Below the pieces are notes generated by a model that worked only from the letters and a program-made list of their open reading frames with translations, was not told the origin of the DNA and searched no databases. DNA of 64,000 bases. Origin: Alphaproteobacteria bacterium (lineage in GTDB: Bacteria; Pseudomonadota; Alphaproteobacteria; Micropepsales; Micropepsaceae). This document shows positions 46,093 to 54,852 of the stretch, piece after piece (within the stretch, counting starts at the first letter, position 1; each line of letters begins with the position of its first letter). A program made the position numbers and the translations under genes. The stretch is from the NCBI GenBank assembly GCA_016125165.1, contig WGMH01000001.1, positions 682,001 to 746,000 of the forward strand, in the 5' to 3' direction.

Positions 46093-46123
46093 TCCAAAAT
46101 AATGGAAATATTGGAGCTTGCAA
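46084..46123 (-). promoter_or_regulatory. Promoter and candidate ArsR operator of the ars operon
   Basis: On the minus strand TTGCAA (46123-46118) and TATTTT (46101-46096) are 16 bases apart. Overlapping inverted arms occur: TTCCAT at 46084-46089 with ATGGAA at 46102-46107, and CCAA/TTGG ends at 46094-46114. An ArsR dimer bound here would block polymerase. The region is much more AT-rich than its surroundings. Confidence 0.55.
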
Positions 46124-46249
46124 GTGCTGAAATAATTCCTATATCCGGTCTTCAGTCTCGCCAAAGTGAACGCATGGCCGCCCCGCCGCCAAAAGCGCTA
46201 GGCGGACAGGCGCGATCCGGTGCCAAATAGCGACGGAAATCATCGGCTT

Positions 46250-46268
46250 ACCGGCCAACCCGGCCGGT
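46250..46268. repeat. Short inverted repeat in the leader of the M13 peptidase gene
   Basis: ACCGGCC and GGCCGGT, 5 bases apart, followed by the palindrome TGAATTCA. It lies about 30 bases before the peptidase start and could be an operator or an mRNA hairpin; no regulator can be named. Confidence 0.4.
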
Positions 46269-46298
46269 TGAATTCAACTTTTTTAGGAGGGGGTGATC

Positions 46299-48356
46299 AT
46301 GAAGCGGTCAATCGGATTGGGGCTTCTGTTTTCGGCGCTGCTGGCAACCGCGGCCATGGCCGCGCCGCAATATGGCGATGCCGGATTTGAACTTTCGAAC
46401 CGCGACCTCTCCACAAAGCCGGGTGATGACTTCTTCCAATACGCCAACGGCACCTGGCTGAAGAACACACCGATACCTGGCGACAAATCCGCCGTGTCGC
46501 TTCGCCTCGCCATGAGCGACCTCACCGAACAGCGCCTGCACGATCTCCTCGAAGCCGCAAGCGCCAGCGCGCCGCACAAGCCCGGCACGCTCGAAGGCAA
46601 GGTGGGCGCCTACTACAAATCCTTCATGGATGAAGCGCATGTCGAAGCGCTGGGCGCCACGCCGCTCAAGGCCGGTATCGATACCATCCGCAGCGCGAAG
46701 TCGCGATCAGACATCGCCGCGCTCATGGGCCGCAACAATGCCGATTTCGAAAACGCGCTCGCCTATCTCTACATCGATGTCGATCTGAAGAACCCGGATG
46801 TCTATGCGATCTATCTCACGCAGGGCGGTCTCGGCCTTCCGGATCGCGATTACTACCTCTCCAAGGATTTCGAAAAGGAGAAGGCGGCCTATGAGAGCCA
46901 TGCCGCAACGCTCCTTTCGCTGATCGGCTGGAAAGATCCGAAAGACGCTGCAGCCAAGATCGTCGCGCTCGAAACCAAGATTGCCGATGCGAGCTGGACG
47001 CGCGCGCAGCAACGCGATCTTTCCAACACCTACAACCCCATGAGTGTGGATGCGCTCCTGCAATACGCACCGGGCTTCGATTGGCGCGCCTACATGAAAG
47101 GCATGAAGCTCGGCGACGCTTCGCGTGTCATCGTTGCGGAGAAATCGGCGTTCCCGAAGATCGCGGCGATTTTCGGTTCGGCCGATCTCGACACGTTGAA
47201 GGCGTGGGTCGCCTATCACTATGCCGACAACGCCTCGCCCTATCTCTCAAAAGCCTTTGCCGATGCGTGGTTCGATCTGCATGGCAAGGTGCTCGGCGGA
47301 CAGAAGGAACAGAAGCTGCGCTGGAAGCGCGGCGTGCAGGTGGTCGCGGGCGGCGATTTCCTCACCGGCGAGCGTCTCAACTATTTCGGCAATATGGGCT
47401 GGGGCGTGGGCGAACTTTTTGCCGCGAAATATTTCCCGCCATCCGCAAAAGCCAAGATCGAAGAACTCGTCCAGAATCTGAAGGCGGCCTATCGCGTGCG
47501 CATCCAGAATCTCGACTGGATGGGACCAGAAACGAAGAAAGAGGCGCTCGAAAAGCTCGAGACCTATAACATCAAGGTCGGCTATCCCGACAATCCGCGC
47601 GATTATTCTTCGCTCGTGATCCTCGACGACGATCCGCTCGGCAATGCGCAGCGCTCTGCCGCGCTCGAATGGGCCTATCACGCATCGAAGCTGGGCAAGC
47701 CGGTGGACAAGAGCGAATGGTTCATGACCCCGCAAACGAACGACGCCTATAACGGCTCGCTGCGCGACATCGTGTTTCCCGCCGGCATACTGCAGGCGCC
47801 GATGTTCGATGCCGATGCCGATCCCGCCTACAACTACGGCGCCATCGGCGGGGTGATCGGTCACGAACTGACGCACGGCTTCGACGATCAGGGCCGCAAG
47901 ATCGACGCCAAGGGCGCGCTCCGCGATTGGTGGACGGAAACCGACGGCAAGGAATTCGAAGCCCGCGCGTCCAAACTCGGCGCGCAATATTCGAGCTACG
48001 AGCCGTTACCGGGCCTTCACATCAAGGGCGAGCTCACCATGGGCGAGAACATCGCCGATGCGGGCGGGCTCACGCTGGCACTCGATGCCTATCACGCCTC
48101 GCTGCACGGCAAGCCCGCGCCGGTCGTGGACGGTTACACCGGCGACCAGCGCGTATTCCTGGGCTGGGCGGAAGCCTGGTGCGGCCGCTACACCGATGAC
48201 GCCATCCGCCAGCAGGTCGTCAGCGATCCGCACTCCTACCGCAAGTTCCGCGTCAACGGCGTGGTTGTGAACATCGACGCCTGGTACGCCGCCTTCGGCG
48301 TCAAACCGGGCAACAAGATGTATTTGGCCCCGAAGGACCGCGTGCACATCTGGTAA
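46299..48356 (+). CDS. M13 family zinc metallopeptidase (PepO/neprilysin-like)
   Basis: The 685-residue protein has a signal peptide ending AMAAP, the M13 N-terminal domain (KPGDDFFQYANGTWL), and the zinc site HELTH at residues 522-526 with Glu583 in GENIADAGG. It cleaves peptides in the periplasm or outside the cell. ATG 46299 is chosen because AGGAGG lies 8 bases upstream. It is transcribed alone and is followed by a palindromic repeat element. Confidence 0.94.
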   Translation: MKRSIGLGLLFSALLATAAMAAPQYGDAGFELSNRDLSTKPGDDFFQYANGTWLKNTPIPGDKSAVSLRLAMSDLTEQRLHDLLEAASASAPHKPGTLEGKVGAYYKSFMDEAHVEALGATPLKAGIDTIRSAKSRSDIAALMGRNNADFENALAYLYIDVDLKNPDVYAIYLTQGGLGLPDRDYYLSKDFEKEKAAYESHAATLLSLIGWKDPKDAAAKIVALETKIADASWTRAQQRDLSNTYNPMSVDALLQYAPGFDWRAYMKGMKLGDASRVIVAEKSAFPKIAAIFGSADLDTLKAWVAYHYADNASPYLSKAFADAWFDLHGKVLGGQKEQKLRWKRGVQVVAGGDFLTGERLNYFGNMGWGVGELFAAKYFPPSAKAKIEELVQNLKAAYRVRIQNLDWMGPETKKEALEKLETYNIKVGYPDNPRDYSSLVILDDDPLGNAQRSAALEWAYHASKLGKPVDKSEWFMTPQTNDAYNGSLRDIVFPAGILQAPMFDADADPAYNYGAIGGVIGHELTHGFDDQGRKIDAKGALRDWWTETDGKEFEARASKLGAQYSSYEPLPGLHIKGELTMGENIADAGGLTLALDAYHASLHGKPAPVVDGYTGDQRVFLGWAEAWCGRYTDDAIRQQVVSDPHSYRKFRVNGVVVNIDAWYAAFGVKPGNKMYLAPKDRVHIW

Positions 48357-48357
48357 G

Positions 48358-48566
48358 CCTTTTCCTCCCCTGCGAGAGCGGGGGAGGGTCGGCTTGGACG
48401 CGCTCGGACCAATGGCGCGCATCCGCCGACGGCCGGCGCGAAGCGACCGAATGACGGAGGGGGAACGGCAGTGGTGCAGAACGATCTCCGTTACACACAC
48501 CCCCTCCGCCTCACTCACTTCGTGAGTTCAGCACCGCCCCCGTAAGACGGGGAAGGAAAAAGCCAC
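48358..48566. repeat. Palindromic MITE-like intergenic element
   Basis: The roughly 200-base spacer has imperfect terminal inverted repeats (CCTTTTCCTCCCC at the left; CGGGGAAGGAAAAAG at the right), each carrying its own small GC hairpin. Inside are CGGAGGGGG (48455) with CCCCCTCCG (48500) and ACTCAC-TTC-GTGAGT (48514-48528). No reading frame of note. Such palindromic spacers recur in many alphaproteobacterial genomes and may serve as terminator or mRNA stabiliser. Target-site duplication not clear. Confidence 0.6.
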
Positions 48567-48570
48567 ACTG

Positions 48571-48990
48571 CTACTCGCCCAAAATGTGCAGCAGCACCTC
48601 GCGCCGGTGCGGCGCGTCGCGGTGTTCGAACAGGTAAAGCCCCTGCCAGATGCCGAGCGCCATCGCGCCGTTTCGCACGGGGATCGAAAGCGAGGCTTGC
48701 GTCAGCGCGGCGCGGATATGGCCGGGCATGTCGTCGGGCCCTTCCGCTGTGTGGCGATAAAGCGAAGGATCGCGCGAGACGAGACCCGCGAAAAACGTAT
48801 CGAGGTCTTTCAGAACATCGCTGTCGGCGTTCTCCTGAATGAGCAGCGATGCCGATGTGTGGCGAATGAAACAGATGAGAAGCCCGCTCTGGATTTCACT
48901 GTCGAACACAAAGCCGGCTGCATCGCCGGTGAAATCGGTGAGGCCCGAACCCTTCGTCGCAATCGAAAGCGTGTGAAAGCACTGCTTCAC
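48571..48990 (-). CDS. YjbQ family protein (UPF0047)
   Basis: The 139-residue protein has the YjbQ sequence: LTDFTGDAAGFV, LLICFIRHTSASLLIQENADSDVLKDLD, the HTAEGPDDMPGHIRAALT motif, and GIWQGLYLFEHRDAPHRREV. Members can act as a weak secondary thiamine phosphate synthase; true role uncertain. It overlaps the Smr gene upstream by 4 bases. Confidence 0.92.
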   Translation of the reverse strand: MKQCFHTLSIATKGSGLTDFTGDAAGFVFDSEIQSGLLICFIRHTSASLLIQENADSDVLKDLDTFFAGLVSRDPSLYRHTAEGPDDMPGHIRAALTQASLSIPVRNGAMALGIWQGLYLFEHRDAPHRREVLLHILGE

Positions 48991-49472
48991 AGCCGCGAAC
49001 CCCGGCGCAGATAGACATAGAGCGCGCCCGCGCCGCCATGTTTTCGGTGCGCATGGCGCACATCGGCGATGAACGGCTTGAATTCAGGTTCCTTCAGCCA
49101 GCGCGGCGCCATGCGTGCGAGCGAGCCGCGCGGCTTGCCCGCAAGACCCAGATCGAACGGTCCGTCTTCATCGCGCACACGCCCCGTAACCACCAGCACG
49201 AGCTTGCAATTGCGTGCCACCGCGCCCCGAATAAAGGTGAGCAGCGCGCGATGCGCCTGCGCCTCCGTGAGCCCGTGCAGATCGAAGCGCGCCTCCGGTT
49301 CCAGCTCGCCGCGCTTCAACCTGTCTGCCGTATTGCCGTCGATCCCTGCATCGACAGGGGCCGCTTTCTTCGCGGACTTTGCGCCCGCCGCATCGGGCGC
49401 GCGTGGCGCGGTCTTGCGCGCGACGGTTTCGAACAGGGCGCGTTCTTCCGGCGTGACAGTGCGCTTCGTCAT
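48987..49472 (-). CDS. Smr domain protein
   Basis: The 161-residue protein has an alanine/lysine-rich N-terminus and a C-terminal Smr domain starting FDLHGLTEAQAHRALLTFI, with KLVLVVTGRV and HRKHGGAGALYVYLRR, the DxH and HGxxG-type motifs of MutS2-type nicking or RNA-cleaving domains. It overlaps mltA and the YjbQ gene by 4 bases each. Target nucleic acid is unknown. Confidence 0.9.
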   Translation of the reverse strand: MTKRTVTPEERALFETVARKTAPRAPDAAGAKSAKKAAPVDAGIDGNTADRLKRGELEPEARFDLHGLTEAQAHRALLTFIRGAVARNCKLVLVVTGRVRDEDGPFDLGLAGKPRGSLARMAPRWLKEPEFKPFIADVRHAHRKHGGAGALYVYLRRGSRL

Positions 49473-50716
49473 GGAGAATAGGTTTTGCCGGAACCGAGCG
49501 CGGCGGCAACAGGTTTCGGCAGCAGCACGAACAGGGTACCGCGCGCCTTCATCTTGCCTGCAATCGTCTCGGCGCGCGCGCCCGCGCCCCAATAGACATC
49601 GCCACGCACAGCACCGCGAATGGCGCCGCCGGTATCCTGTGCGACGAGAAGGCGGTGAAATGGCTCCTCGCCGTCACCATTCGGAACATCGGCCACCAGA
49701 TAAACCGGCGTTCCCAGCGCGTGCATCCGCTGATCGACGGCAAGGCTGGCTTCCGCAGTCAGCGGCACGCCTTCGCTGCCATTTGCACCGAGCGAGGGAT
49801 CGGCCATCGGCTCTTCCTGGAAGAACACAAAGGACTCATTCGATTCCATCACACCCTGCGCATCCTTCGGATGCGCTTCGAGCCACGCGCGGATTGATTG
49901 CAACGATACCGTTTCTCGCGAAAGTTCACCCCGCTGGATGAGCGTGCGGCCGATGGCGGTGTAGGCGCGGCCATTGGTGCCAGCAAAGGCAAGCCGAATG
50001 GCCGTGCCGTCGTCCAGCACCACGCGCCCCGAACCTTGTATGTGCAGAAAGAACGCGGCCACCGGATCTTCGGCATAGACGAGCACCGGCGCATCCTTCA
50101 GCGCTCCGGCATTGATCTGCGCATGCGTGGGGTAGGGCACAAGCCGGTGATCGACAACGCGGCCCGCGATGCGCTCTTTCGGAATATCCGGCTTCTTCAA
50201 AATCTCCGCGAAACTTGCGAGGTCCACCATCACAAGATCGGGGGGAAGACCATAAAGCGGCGTTTCATAGGCACCGTGCCGCGTGCGGCTCGCTTTCAGT
50301 TCCGGCTCGTAATAGCCGGTGAACAAGCCTTCCTTGGTGTCGCCGGAAGAAACAGCCACCGGCACGAACCAGGTCTCGAAGAAGCGCCGTGCCGTTTGCG
50401 CATCCGCGCTCGTCGATGGCGCAGCCGCACACGCGCCCCGCCAATCGCCTGCCGTGCCCGCATAGCCTGCGCCACCCATGCTTGAAAGCGCACTCTTTTT
50501 GCCAATCACCGCGCACGAACGGCGAAAGGCCGAAAGCGCCGCGCGCGCATCGGATGTTTTCCAGTCGGGCAGATCGGCAAAGGTCGCGGGCACAAGCCGC
50601 ATACCCGCCACTTGCGGTTCAGGCGGTGGCGCTGGCTTGCGAAGAATGAACCACGCGGCAATCGCGGCTGCGATCAGAAGCAGCGCGGCTATCGCAATCT
50701 GGAGATTGCGCGACAA
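49469..50716 (-). CDS. mltA: Membrane-bound lytic murein transglycosylase A
   Basis: The 415-residue protein has an N-terminal membrane span (about 6-25), then the MltA domain: GLFTGYYEPELKASRTRHGAYETPLYG, DAPVLVYAEDPVAAFFLHIQGSGRV, and the 3D-domain motif AQDTGGAIRGAVRGDVYWG with the catalytic Asp. It cleaves peptidoglycan to form 1,6-anhydromuropeptides. No lipobox; anchored by the span. Overlaps smr by 4 bases. Confidence 0.94.
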   Translation of the reverse strand: MSRNLQIAIAALLLIAAAIAAWFILRKPAPPPEPQVAGMRLVPATFADLPDWKTSDARAALSAFRRSCAVIGKKSALSSMGGAGYAGTAGDWRGACAAAPSTSADAQTARRFFETWFVPVAVSSGDTKEGLFTGYYEPELKASRTRHGAYETPLYGLPPDLVMVDLASFAEILKKPDIPKERIAGRVVDHRLVPYPTHAQINAGALKDAPVLVYAEDPVAAFFLHIQGSGRVVLDDGTAIRLAFAGTNGRAYTAIGRTLIQRGELSRETVSLQSIRAWLEAHPKDAQGVMESNESFVFFQEEPMADPSLGANGSEGVPLTAEASLAVDQRMHALGTPVYLVADVPNGDGEEPFHRLLVAQDTGGAIRGAVRGDVYWGAGARAETIAGKMKARGTLFVLLPKPVAAALGSGKTYSP

Positions 50717-50725
50717 CGCCGGGGA

Positions 50726-51412
50726 TCAGGCTTCGGCGCCGGAGGTGGACACCAGCTGCCAGTTGGGGTCGCTGGAGCGCACATCGCGCGCGAAGGTCCA
50801 GATGTCGTTCACAGTCTGCACCTGCTTGGCATCGCCTTCCAGCACATTGCCTTGCGCATCCACCGTGGCCGAAATGAACTTGGACTTGAACGAAAGCGTG
50901 ATCTCAGCGTCGCGCGCGTTTAAAGCCGCTTCGGTGATCTTCACATCGTCGAGCCCGACGAAGGTGAATTCCACCTTTTCGCCCCGTTGCTCACGCCCGC
51001 GGATCACGCCATCGAACGCGGCGAACACTTCCCCGCTCAGGAGCGGCCGCAGATCGTCGCGCGCGCCGGCGGCGAATGCCGTGACGATCATTTCATAGGC
51101 CTGCCGCGCGCCGGCGATGAAGGAATCAGTGTCAAAATGCCGGTCGGCGAGCTTGATATCCATCAGGCCGCGCGCCACCGGATCGGAGGGCCGCTCGATA
51201 TTGGCTTCGGCGCGCTGGGTGCGGTCGGGCAGGGTAACGACCTTGCCGGACGGGTCGGTGGCCGGCTTCTGGCCAGGCGCGTTCATGCCATAGCGTTCCT
51301 GCGGCGGGCGCTCATTGCCAGTGCGACGGCCGAGCACGGTGTAGAGGCGGAACAGCACAACGCCTGCCACCATCGCCAGCACAAGAATTTCCAGGAACTG
51401 CGAATTACCCAT
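50726..51412 (-). CDS. Tim44-like domain protein (TimA)
   Basis: The 228-residue protein has one membrane span (residues 5-25, LEILVLAMVAGVVLFRLYTVLG) followed by RTGNERPPQE, then a Tim44-like/NTF2 fold domain with FIAGARQAYEMIVTAFAAGARDDLRPLLSGEVFAAF. The bacterial protein is related to mitochondrial Tim44; the role is not settled. It starts the leftward tim44-mltA-smr-yjbQ unit and is divergent from secB, a standard alphaproteobacterial order. Confidence 0.92.
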   Translation of the reverse strand: MGNSQFLEILVLAMVAGVVLFRLYTVLGRRTGNERPPQERYGMNAPGQKPATDPSGKVVTLPDRTQRAEANIERPSDPVARGLMDIKLADRHFDTDSFIAGARQAYEMIVTAFAAGARDDLRPLLSGEVFAAFDGVIRGREQRGEKVEFTFVGLDDVKITEAALNARDAEITLSFKSKFISATVDAQGNVLEGDAKQVQTVNDIWTFARDVRSSDPNWQLVSTSGAEA

Positions 51413-51427
51413 ACCGTCAAAACCCTT

Positions 51428-51459
51428 GTCCGAAGATGTCTTCGGACGGTCGAACCGTC
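51428..51459. repeat. Two adjoining palindromes between tim44 and secB
   Basis: GTCCGAAGA and TCTTCGGAC form a perfect 9-bp inverted repeat around TG (51428-51447). It runs into GACGGT-CGA-ACCGTC (51445-51459). They lie 16 bases before the tim44 start on the minus side. They may be an operator pair or leader hairpins. Confidence 0.5.
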
Positions 51460-51604
51460 ATCATGCCCCGAAGAATTCAGCCTAAACTTTGCGGCGCTTC
51501 GGGTCCAGCGCCCATGGCCTTGCAGTTAACGCTGACATGTCTGCTTCGCTTGTCTGTCTGCGGCAAAACATGCTAGCCCCGCCCCTCTTTTAGATAGGCG
51601 ATCC

Positions 51605-52096
51605 ATGAGCGACTTCCAGCAGCCGGGCGACGGCCAATCTCCAGACGGAGCCGATCTGTCCAATCTCCGCATTCAGGTGGTTGGGCAATATGTGAAGGAT
51701 TTGTCCTTCGAAAACCCCGGTGCGCCGTTCAGTTTCCAAGGCCGCCCGGCGATTGACCTCGGCGTCGACCTTCAGGCCCGCCGCATGGATACTTCGCGCT
51801 TTGAGGTGGAACTGAAGCTGCGCGTAACCGCGAAGGTCGAGGAAAAGCCCGCCTTCCTGCTGGAACTGGTCTATGCGGGCCTTTTCCAGATCGAAAACGC
51901 GCCCGACGAAATGCTGCAGCCGATCCTTCTGATCGAAGCGCCGCACATCCTGTTCCCGTTCGCGCGGCGCGTGGTCGCAGACATCGTGCGCGACGGCGGC
52001 ATGCCACCCCTGATGATCGAACCGATCGATTTCGGCGGACTGTTCCGTGCCAAACAGGCCGAAATGCAGGGCGGTGGCGCCACGCAGAGCGTCTAG
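51605..52096 (+). CDS. secB: Protein-export chaperone SecB
   Basis: The 163-residue protein has the SecB core: VVGQYVKDLSFENPGAP, DLGVDLQARRMDTSRFEVELKLRV, FLLELVYAGLFQI, and ILFPFARRVVADIVRDGGMPPLMIEPIDF. It keeps preproteins unfolded and hands them to SecA. Convergent with dnaQ (3-base gap). Confidence 0.97.
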   Translation: MSDFQQPGDGQSPDGADLSNLRIQVVGQYVKDLSFENPGAPFSFQGRPAIDLGVDLQARRMDTSRFEVELKLRVTAKVEEKPAFLLELVYAGLFQIENAPDEMLQPILLIEAPHILFPFARRVVADIVRDGGMPPLMIEPIDFGGLFRAKQAEMQGGGATQSV

Positions 52097-52099
52097 CCT

Positions 52100-52792
52100 C
52101 TAGCGCGCTTTCCAGTTCCACACCGGCTCATCGCCAAGCTCTTTGGCGATGAAAGCCGCGTGGGCAGCTTCCTCTTCGGGCGTGATGCGCGGGGCCAGCG
52201 GCGCGGGGCGCAGCCGCGGTGTCCGCTTGGCCACATCCAGCACCACCATCGTATCGCGCGCGCCGAGACTGAGATTGGTCTGCCGTCCGCCCAGCAGCTC
52301 CAGATAGACCCGTGCGGTCAGCTCGGCGTCGAGCAGTGCGCCGTGCTTGGCGCGGCCCGACAGGTCGATGCCGAACCGCTTGCACAATTCATCCAGCGAA
52401 TAGCGCGCGCCGGGCAGCTTGGCCTTGGCGATATCGATGGTGTCGATGGCGCGGGCGATGGGGATGGGTGCGCGCGCCACACGCGACAATTCCGCATTGA
52501 TGAACTTGATGTCGAAGGCGGCGTTGTGGATCACCAGCGGCGCATCGCCCAGAAACGCCAGCATTTCATCGCAGACATCGGCGAAGAGGGGCTTGTCGGC
52601 CAGAAATTCATCGCTGATCCCATGCACCCGCTGCGACTCGATGGGCACGAGGCGTTCGGGGTTGAGATAGGCCTGAAAGGTATTGCCGGTGGGAATATGG
52701 TCCACCAGTTCCACCGCGCCGATTTCGATCACGCGATGGCCCTCGGCGGGCTCCAGTCCCGTGGTTTCGGTATCCAGTACGACTTCACGCAT
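52100..52792 (-). CDS. dnaQ: DNA polymerase III epsilon subunit
   Basis: The 230-residue protein has the proofreading exonuclease motifs: VLDTETTGLEP (ExoI), VIHNAAFDIKFINAE (ExoII) and KHGALLDAELTARVY (ExoIII, HxxxxD). The C-terminal tail (EEEAAHAAFIAKEL) binds the polymerase. The start overlaps the coaE stop by 8 bases, so it is the last gene of the ppsR-maf-aroE-coaE-dnaQ operon. Confidence 0.97.
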   Translation of the reverse strand: MREVVLDTETTGLEPAEGHRVIEIGAVELVDHIPTGNTFQAYLNPERLVPIESQRVHGISDEFLADKPLFADVCDEMLAFLGDAPLVIHNAAFDIKFINAELSRVARAPIPIARAIDTIDIAKAKLPGARYSLDELCKRFGIDLSGRAKHGALLDAELTARVYLELLGGRQTNLSLGARDTMVVLDVAKRTPRLRPAPLAPRITPEEEAAHAAFIAKELGDEPVWNWKAR

Positions 52793-53414
52793 CCTGTGCA
52801 GATTGTCCCTTCGCGCGGCGTTCGTGCAGCGCCGCCACCACCGCTTTCACCTGTTCGAAAGCGTGGTCCAGACCCTTGTCTGTCTCAACCACGAAATGGG
52901 CTTTTGCACGCTTTTCTGCATCAGGCATCTGGCGGGCCAATATGTGATCGAGCTTGTCGGGTGTCATGCCGGGGCGGGCGAGCACGCGTTCGCGCTGGAT
53001 GTGGTGCGGCGCTGAAACGACCACCACCGCATCCATCCGCGCATGGCCGCCGGATTCGAACAGCAGCGGAATATCGAGCACCACAAGCTCCGCGCCATCC
53101 TTCATGGCCTCTTCCAGAAATCTGCGCTGCTCATGCGCCACGAGCGGATGAACGATCTGTTCAAGGCGTTGGAAGTCGTCCGGCTTTTCGGTGAGGCGGC
53201 GGCCGAGCTCGGCGCGATCCACTTTCCCGTCCGTCACCGTGCCGGGAAATGCCTCGGCAATGTGCGGCACAGCGGCGCCTCCGACCTCATAGAGCCGGTG
53301 TACGGCGGCATCGGCGTCATACACCGGGATATTCAACCGCCGGAACATCTTCGCGGTTTCGCTCTTGCCCATGCCGATCGAGCCGGTAAGGCCGACGAGA
53401 TAAGGCCGCTTCAT
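52785..53414 (-). CDS. coaE: Dephospho-CoA kinase
   Basis: The 209-residue protein begins MKRPYLVGLTGSIGMGKSET, the P-loop, and has PVYDADAAVHRLY and LVVLDIPLLFESG, typical of CoaE, which adds the last phosphate in CoA synthesis. The ATG at 53414 overlaps the aroE stop (ATGA); an in-frame upstream extension would lie within aroE. Confidence 0.96.
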   Translation of the reverse strand: MKRPYLVGLTGSIGMGKSETAKMFRRLNIPVYDADAAVHRLYEVGGAAVPHIAEAFPGTVTDGKVDRAELGRRLTEKPDDFQRLEQIVHPLVAHEQRRFLEEAMKDGAELVVLDIPLLFESGGHARMDAVVVVSAPHHIQRERVLARPGMTPDKLDHILARQMPDAEKRAKAHFVVETDKGLDHAFEQVKAVVAALHERRAKGQSAQDA

Positions 53415-54259
53415 GCGTTCAACGCCTTCACGAGTTCCGCACGCAATTCCGTCGTCACCTCCGGCCTCACACCGAAGAAAGCCTCGAACGCCGGAACCGC
53501 CTGATGCAGCAGCATGCCCAATCCATCCACCGTCGGTTGCCCGCGTTCCCGCGCGCGTTTCAGCAAATCGGTTTCGAGCGGATTGTAGACGATGTCGCAC
53601 ACCGCCGCAGTCTTCGGCAGCGGATCGAGCGGAAGATCGAGCATGTTCTGCCCTTTCATCCCCGCGCTGGTGGTGTTGAGAAGAAGCCCCACACCATCGG
53701 CGGCTTCGCGCCACTTCTCCCAGGCGAACACGGAAATCGTTGCCGTCACGAAGGGCCGCAGGCTTGCCGCCATGCTTTCGGCCTTGGCGGGACTGCGCGC
53801 CAGAACACGAACGGTGCGCATGCCGAGCGCATCGAGCGCGATGATACCCGCCCGTGCCGCGCCGCCCGCACCCAGCATGACCGCAGCCTTGCCAGACAGC
53901 GTGTCGCCAAGAGCTTCCTTCAGGCTTGCGGCAAGTCCATCGGCATCGGTGTTGCGGCCAACATATGCGCCGTTCTCGAACACCAGCAGATTCACCGCTC
54001 CGGCAGCCCTGGCGCGCGCATCCAGCGTGTGCGCAATGGCGAACGCCGCTTCCTTGTGCGGCACCGTCACGTTCACGCCGGCAAAGCCCGCCGTCACCAG
54101 TCCGCCAAGCGCGCGCGAAAAATCCTCGCGCCGGATCGCCAGCGGCACGAATGCGCCGGAGATTCCATATTGCTTCAGCCAGAATTCATGCAGCCGCGGC
54201 GAGAGCGAATGCGAAACCGGCCAGCCCACAACGCCTGCAACGCGCATCACGGTACTCAT
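53411..54259 (-). CDS. aroE: Shikimate dehydrogenase
   Basis: The 282-residue protein has the substrate motif VVGWPVSHSLSPRLHEFWL, the catalytic Lys in NVTVPHKEAAF, the NADP motif GAGGAARAGIIAL and DIVYNPLETDLLKRA. It reduces 3-dehydroshikimate in aromatic synthesis. It overlaps maf and coaE by 4 bases at its two ends. Confidence 0.97.
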   Translation of the reverse strand: MSTVMRVAGVVGWPVSHSLSPRLHEFWLKQYGISGAFVPLAIRREDFSRALGGLVTAGFAGVNVTVPHKEAAFAIAHTLDARARAAGAVNLLVFENGAYVGRNTDADGLAASLKEALGDTLSGKAAVMLGAGGAARAGIIALDALGMRTVRVLARSPAKAESMAASLRPFVTATISVFAWEKWREAADGVGLLLNTTSAGMKGQNMLDLPLDPLPKTAAVCDIVYNPLETDLLKRARERGQPTVDGLGMLLHQAVPAFEAFFGVRPEVTTELRAELVKALNA

Positions 54260-54852
54260 CGCGTCAGCACCCCATGCTCGCGCAGCGGCGTAAGCAATTG
54301 CAGCAGCGGCAGGCCCTGCACCGCGAAATAGTCGCCGTCGATGCGTTCGAAAAATTGCAGTCCGTCATCTTCAACGCGATAGCAGCCTACGCCCCGCAGC
54401 AATTCGGCGCCGTGACGATTGAGATAGTCGTCAAGGAACGCTTCACTGAACTCCCGCATCAAAAGGCTCACCTTCGCAGTGTGCCGCCAGATCGGCGCGC
54501 CATCCTTGGCGAGCACAGCGGCACTGAAAAGCTCATGGCGCTGTCCGCGCAGGCGCCACAGCAGCGCGCGTGCCGCTTCCAGACTCTCGCACTTGTTCAC
54601 CAGTTCACCATCGAAGCCCAGAACCTGATCGCCGCCCAGAACGATTACGCCGCCGATCTTGTGCGACACTCGCACCGCCTTCAGTTCGGCAAGCGCATCG
54701 GCCACGCCGGCAAAGCTGATCCCCTCGGCGAGCAAGGCCTCTTTCACACTGTCTTCGTCAACATGCGCGGGCACAACGTCAAAAGGAACGCCAGCGTGCT
54801 GCAGCATCCTTGCGCGCGACGAACTCGCGGAGGCCAGTACCAGCGCGCTCAT
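54256..54852 (-). CDS. maf: Maf-like nucleotide pyrophosphatase
   Basis: The 198-residue protein has the Maf signature LVLASASSSRARMLQHAGVPF and VLGGDQVLGFDGELVNK. Maf proteins hydrolyse modified or canonical nucleoside triphosphates and slow septum formation when overproduced. ATGA overlap with ppsR and with aroE. Confidence 0.95.
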   Translation of the reverse strand: MSALVLASASSSRARMLQHAGVPFDVVPAHVDEDSVKEALLAEGISFAGVADALAELKAVRVSHKIGGVIVLGGDQVLGFDGELVNKCESLEAARALLWRLRGQRHELFSAAVLAKDGAPIWRHTAKVSLLMREFSEAFLDDYLNRHGAELLRGVGCYRVEDDGLQFFERIDGDYFAVQGLPLLQLLTPLREHGVLTR

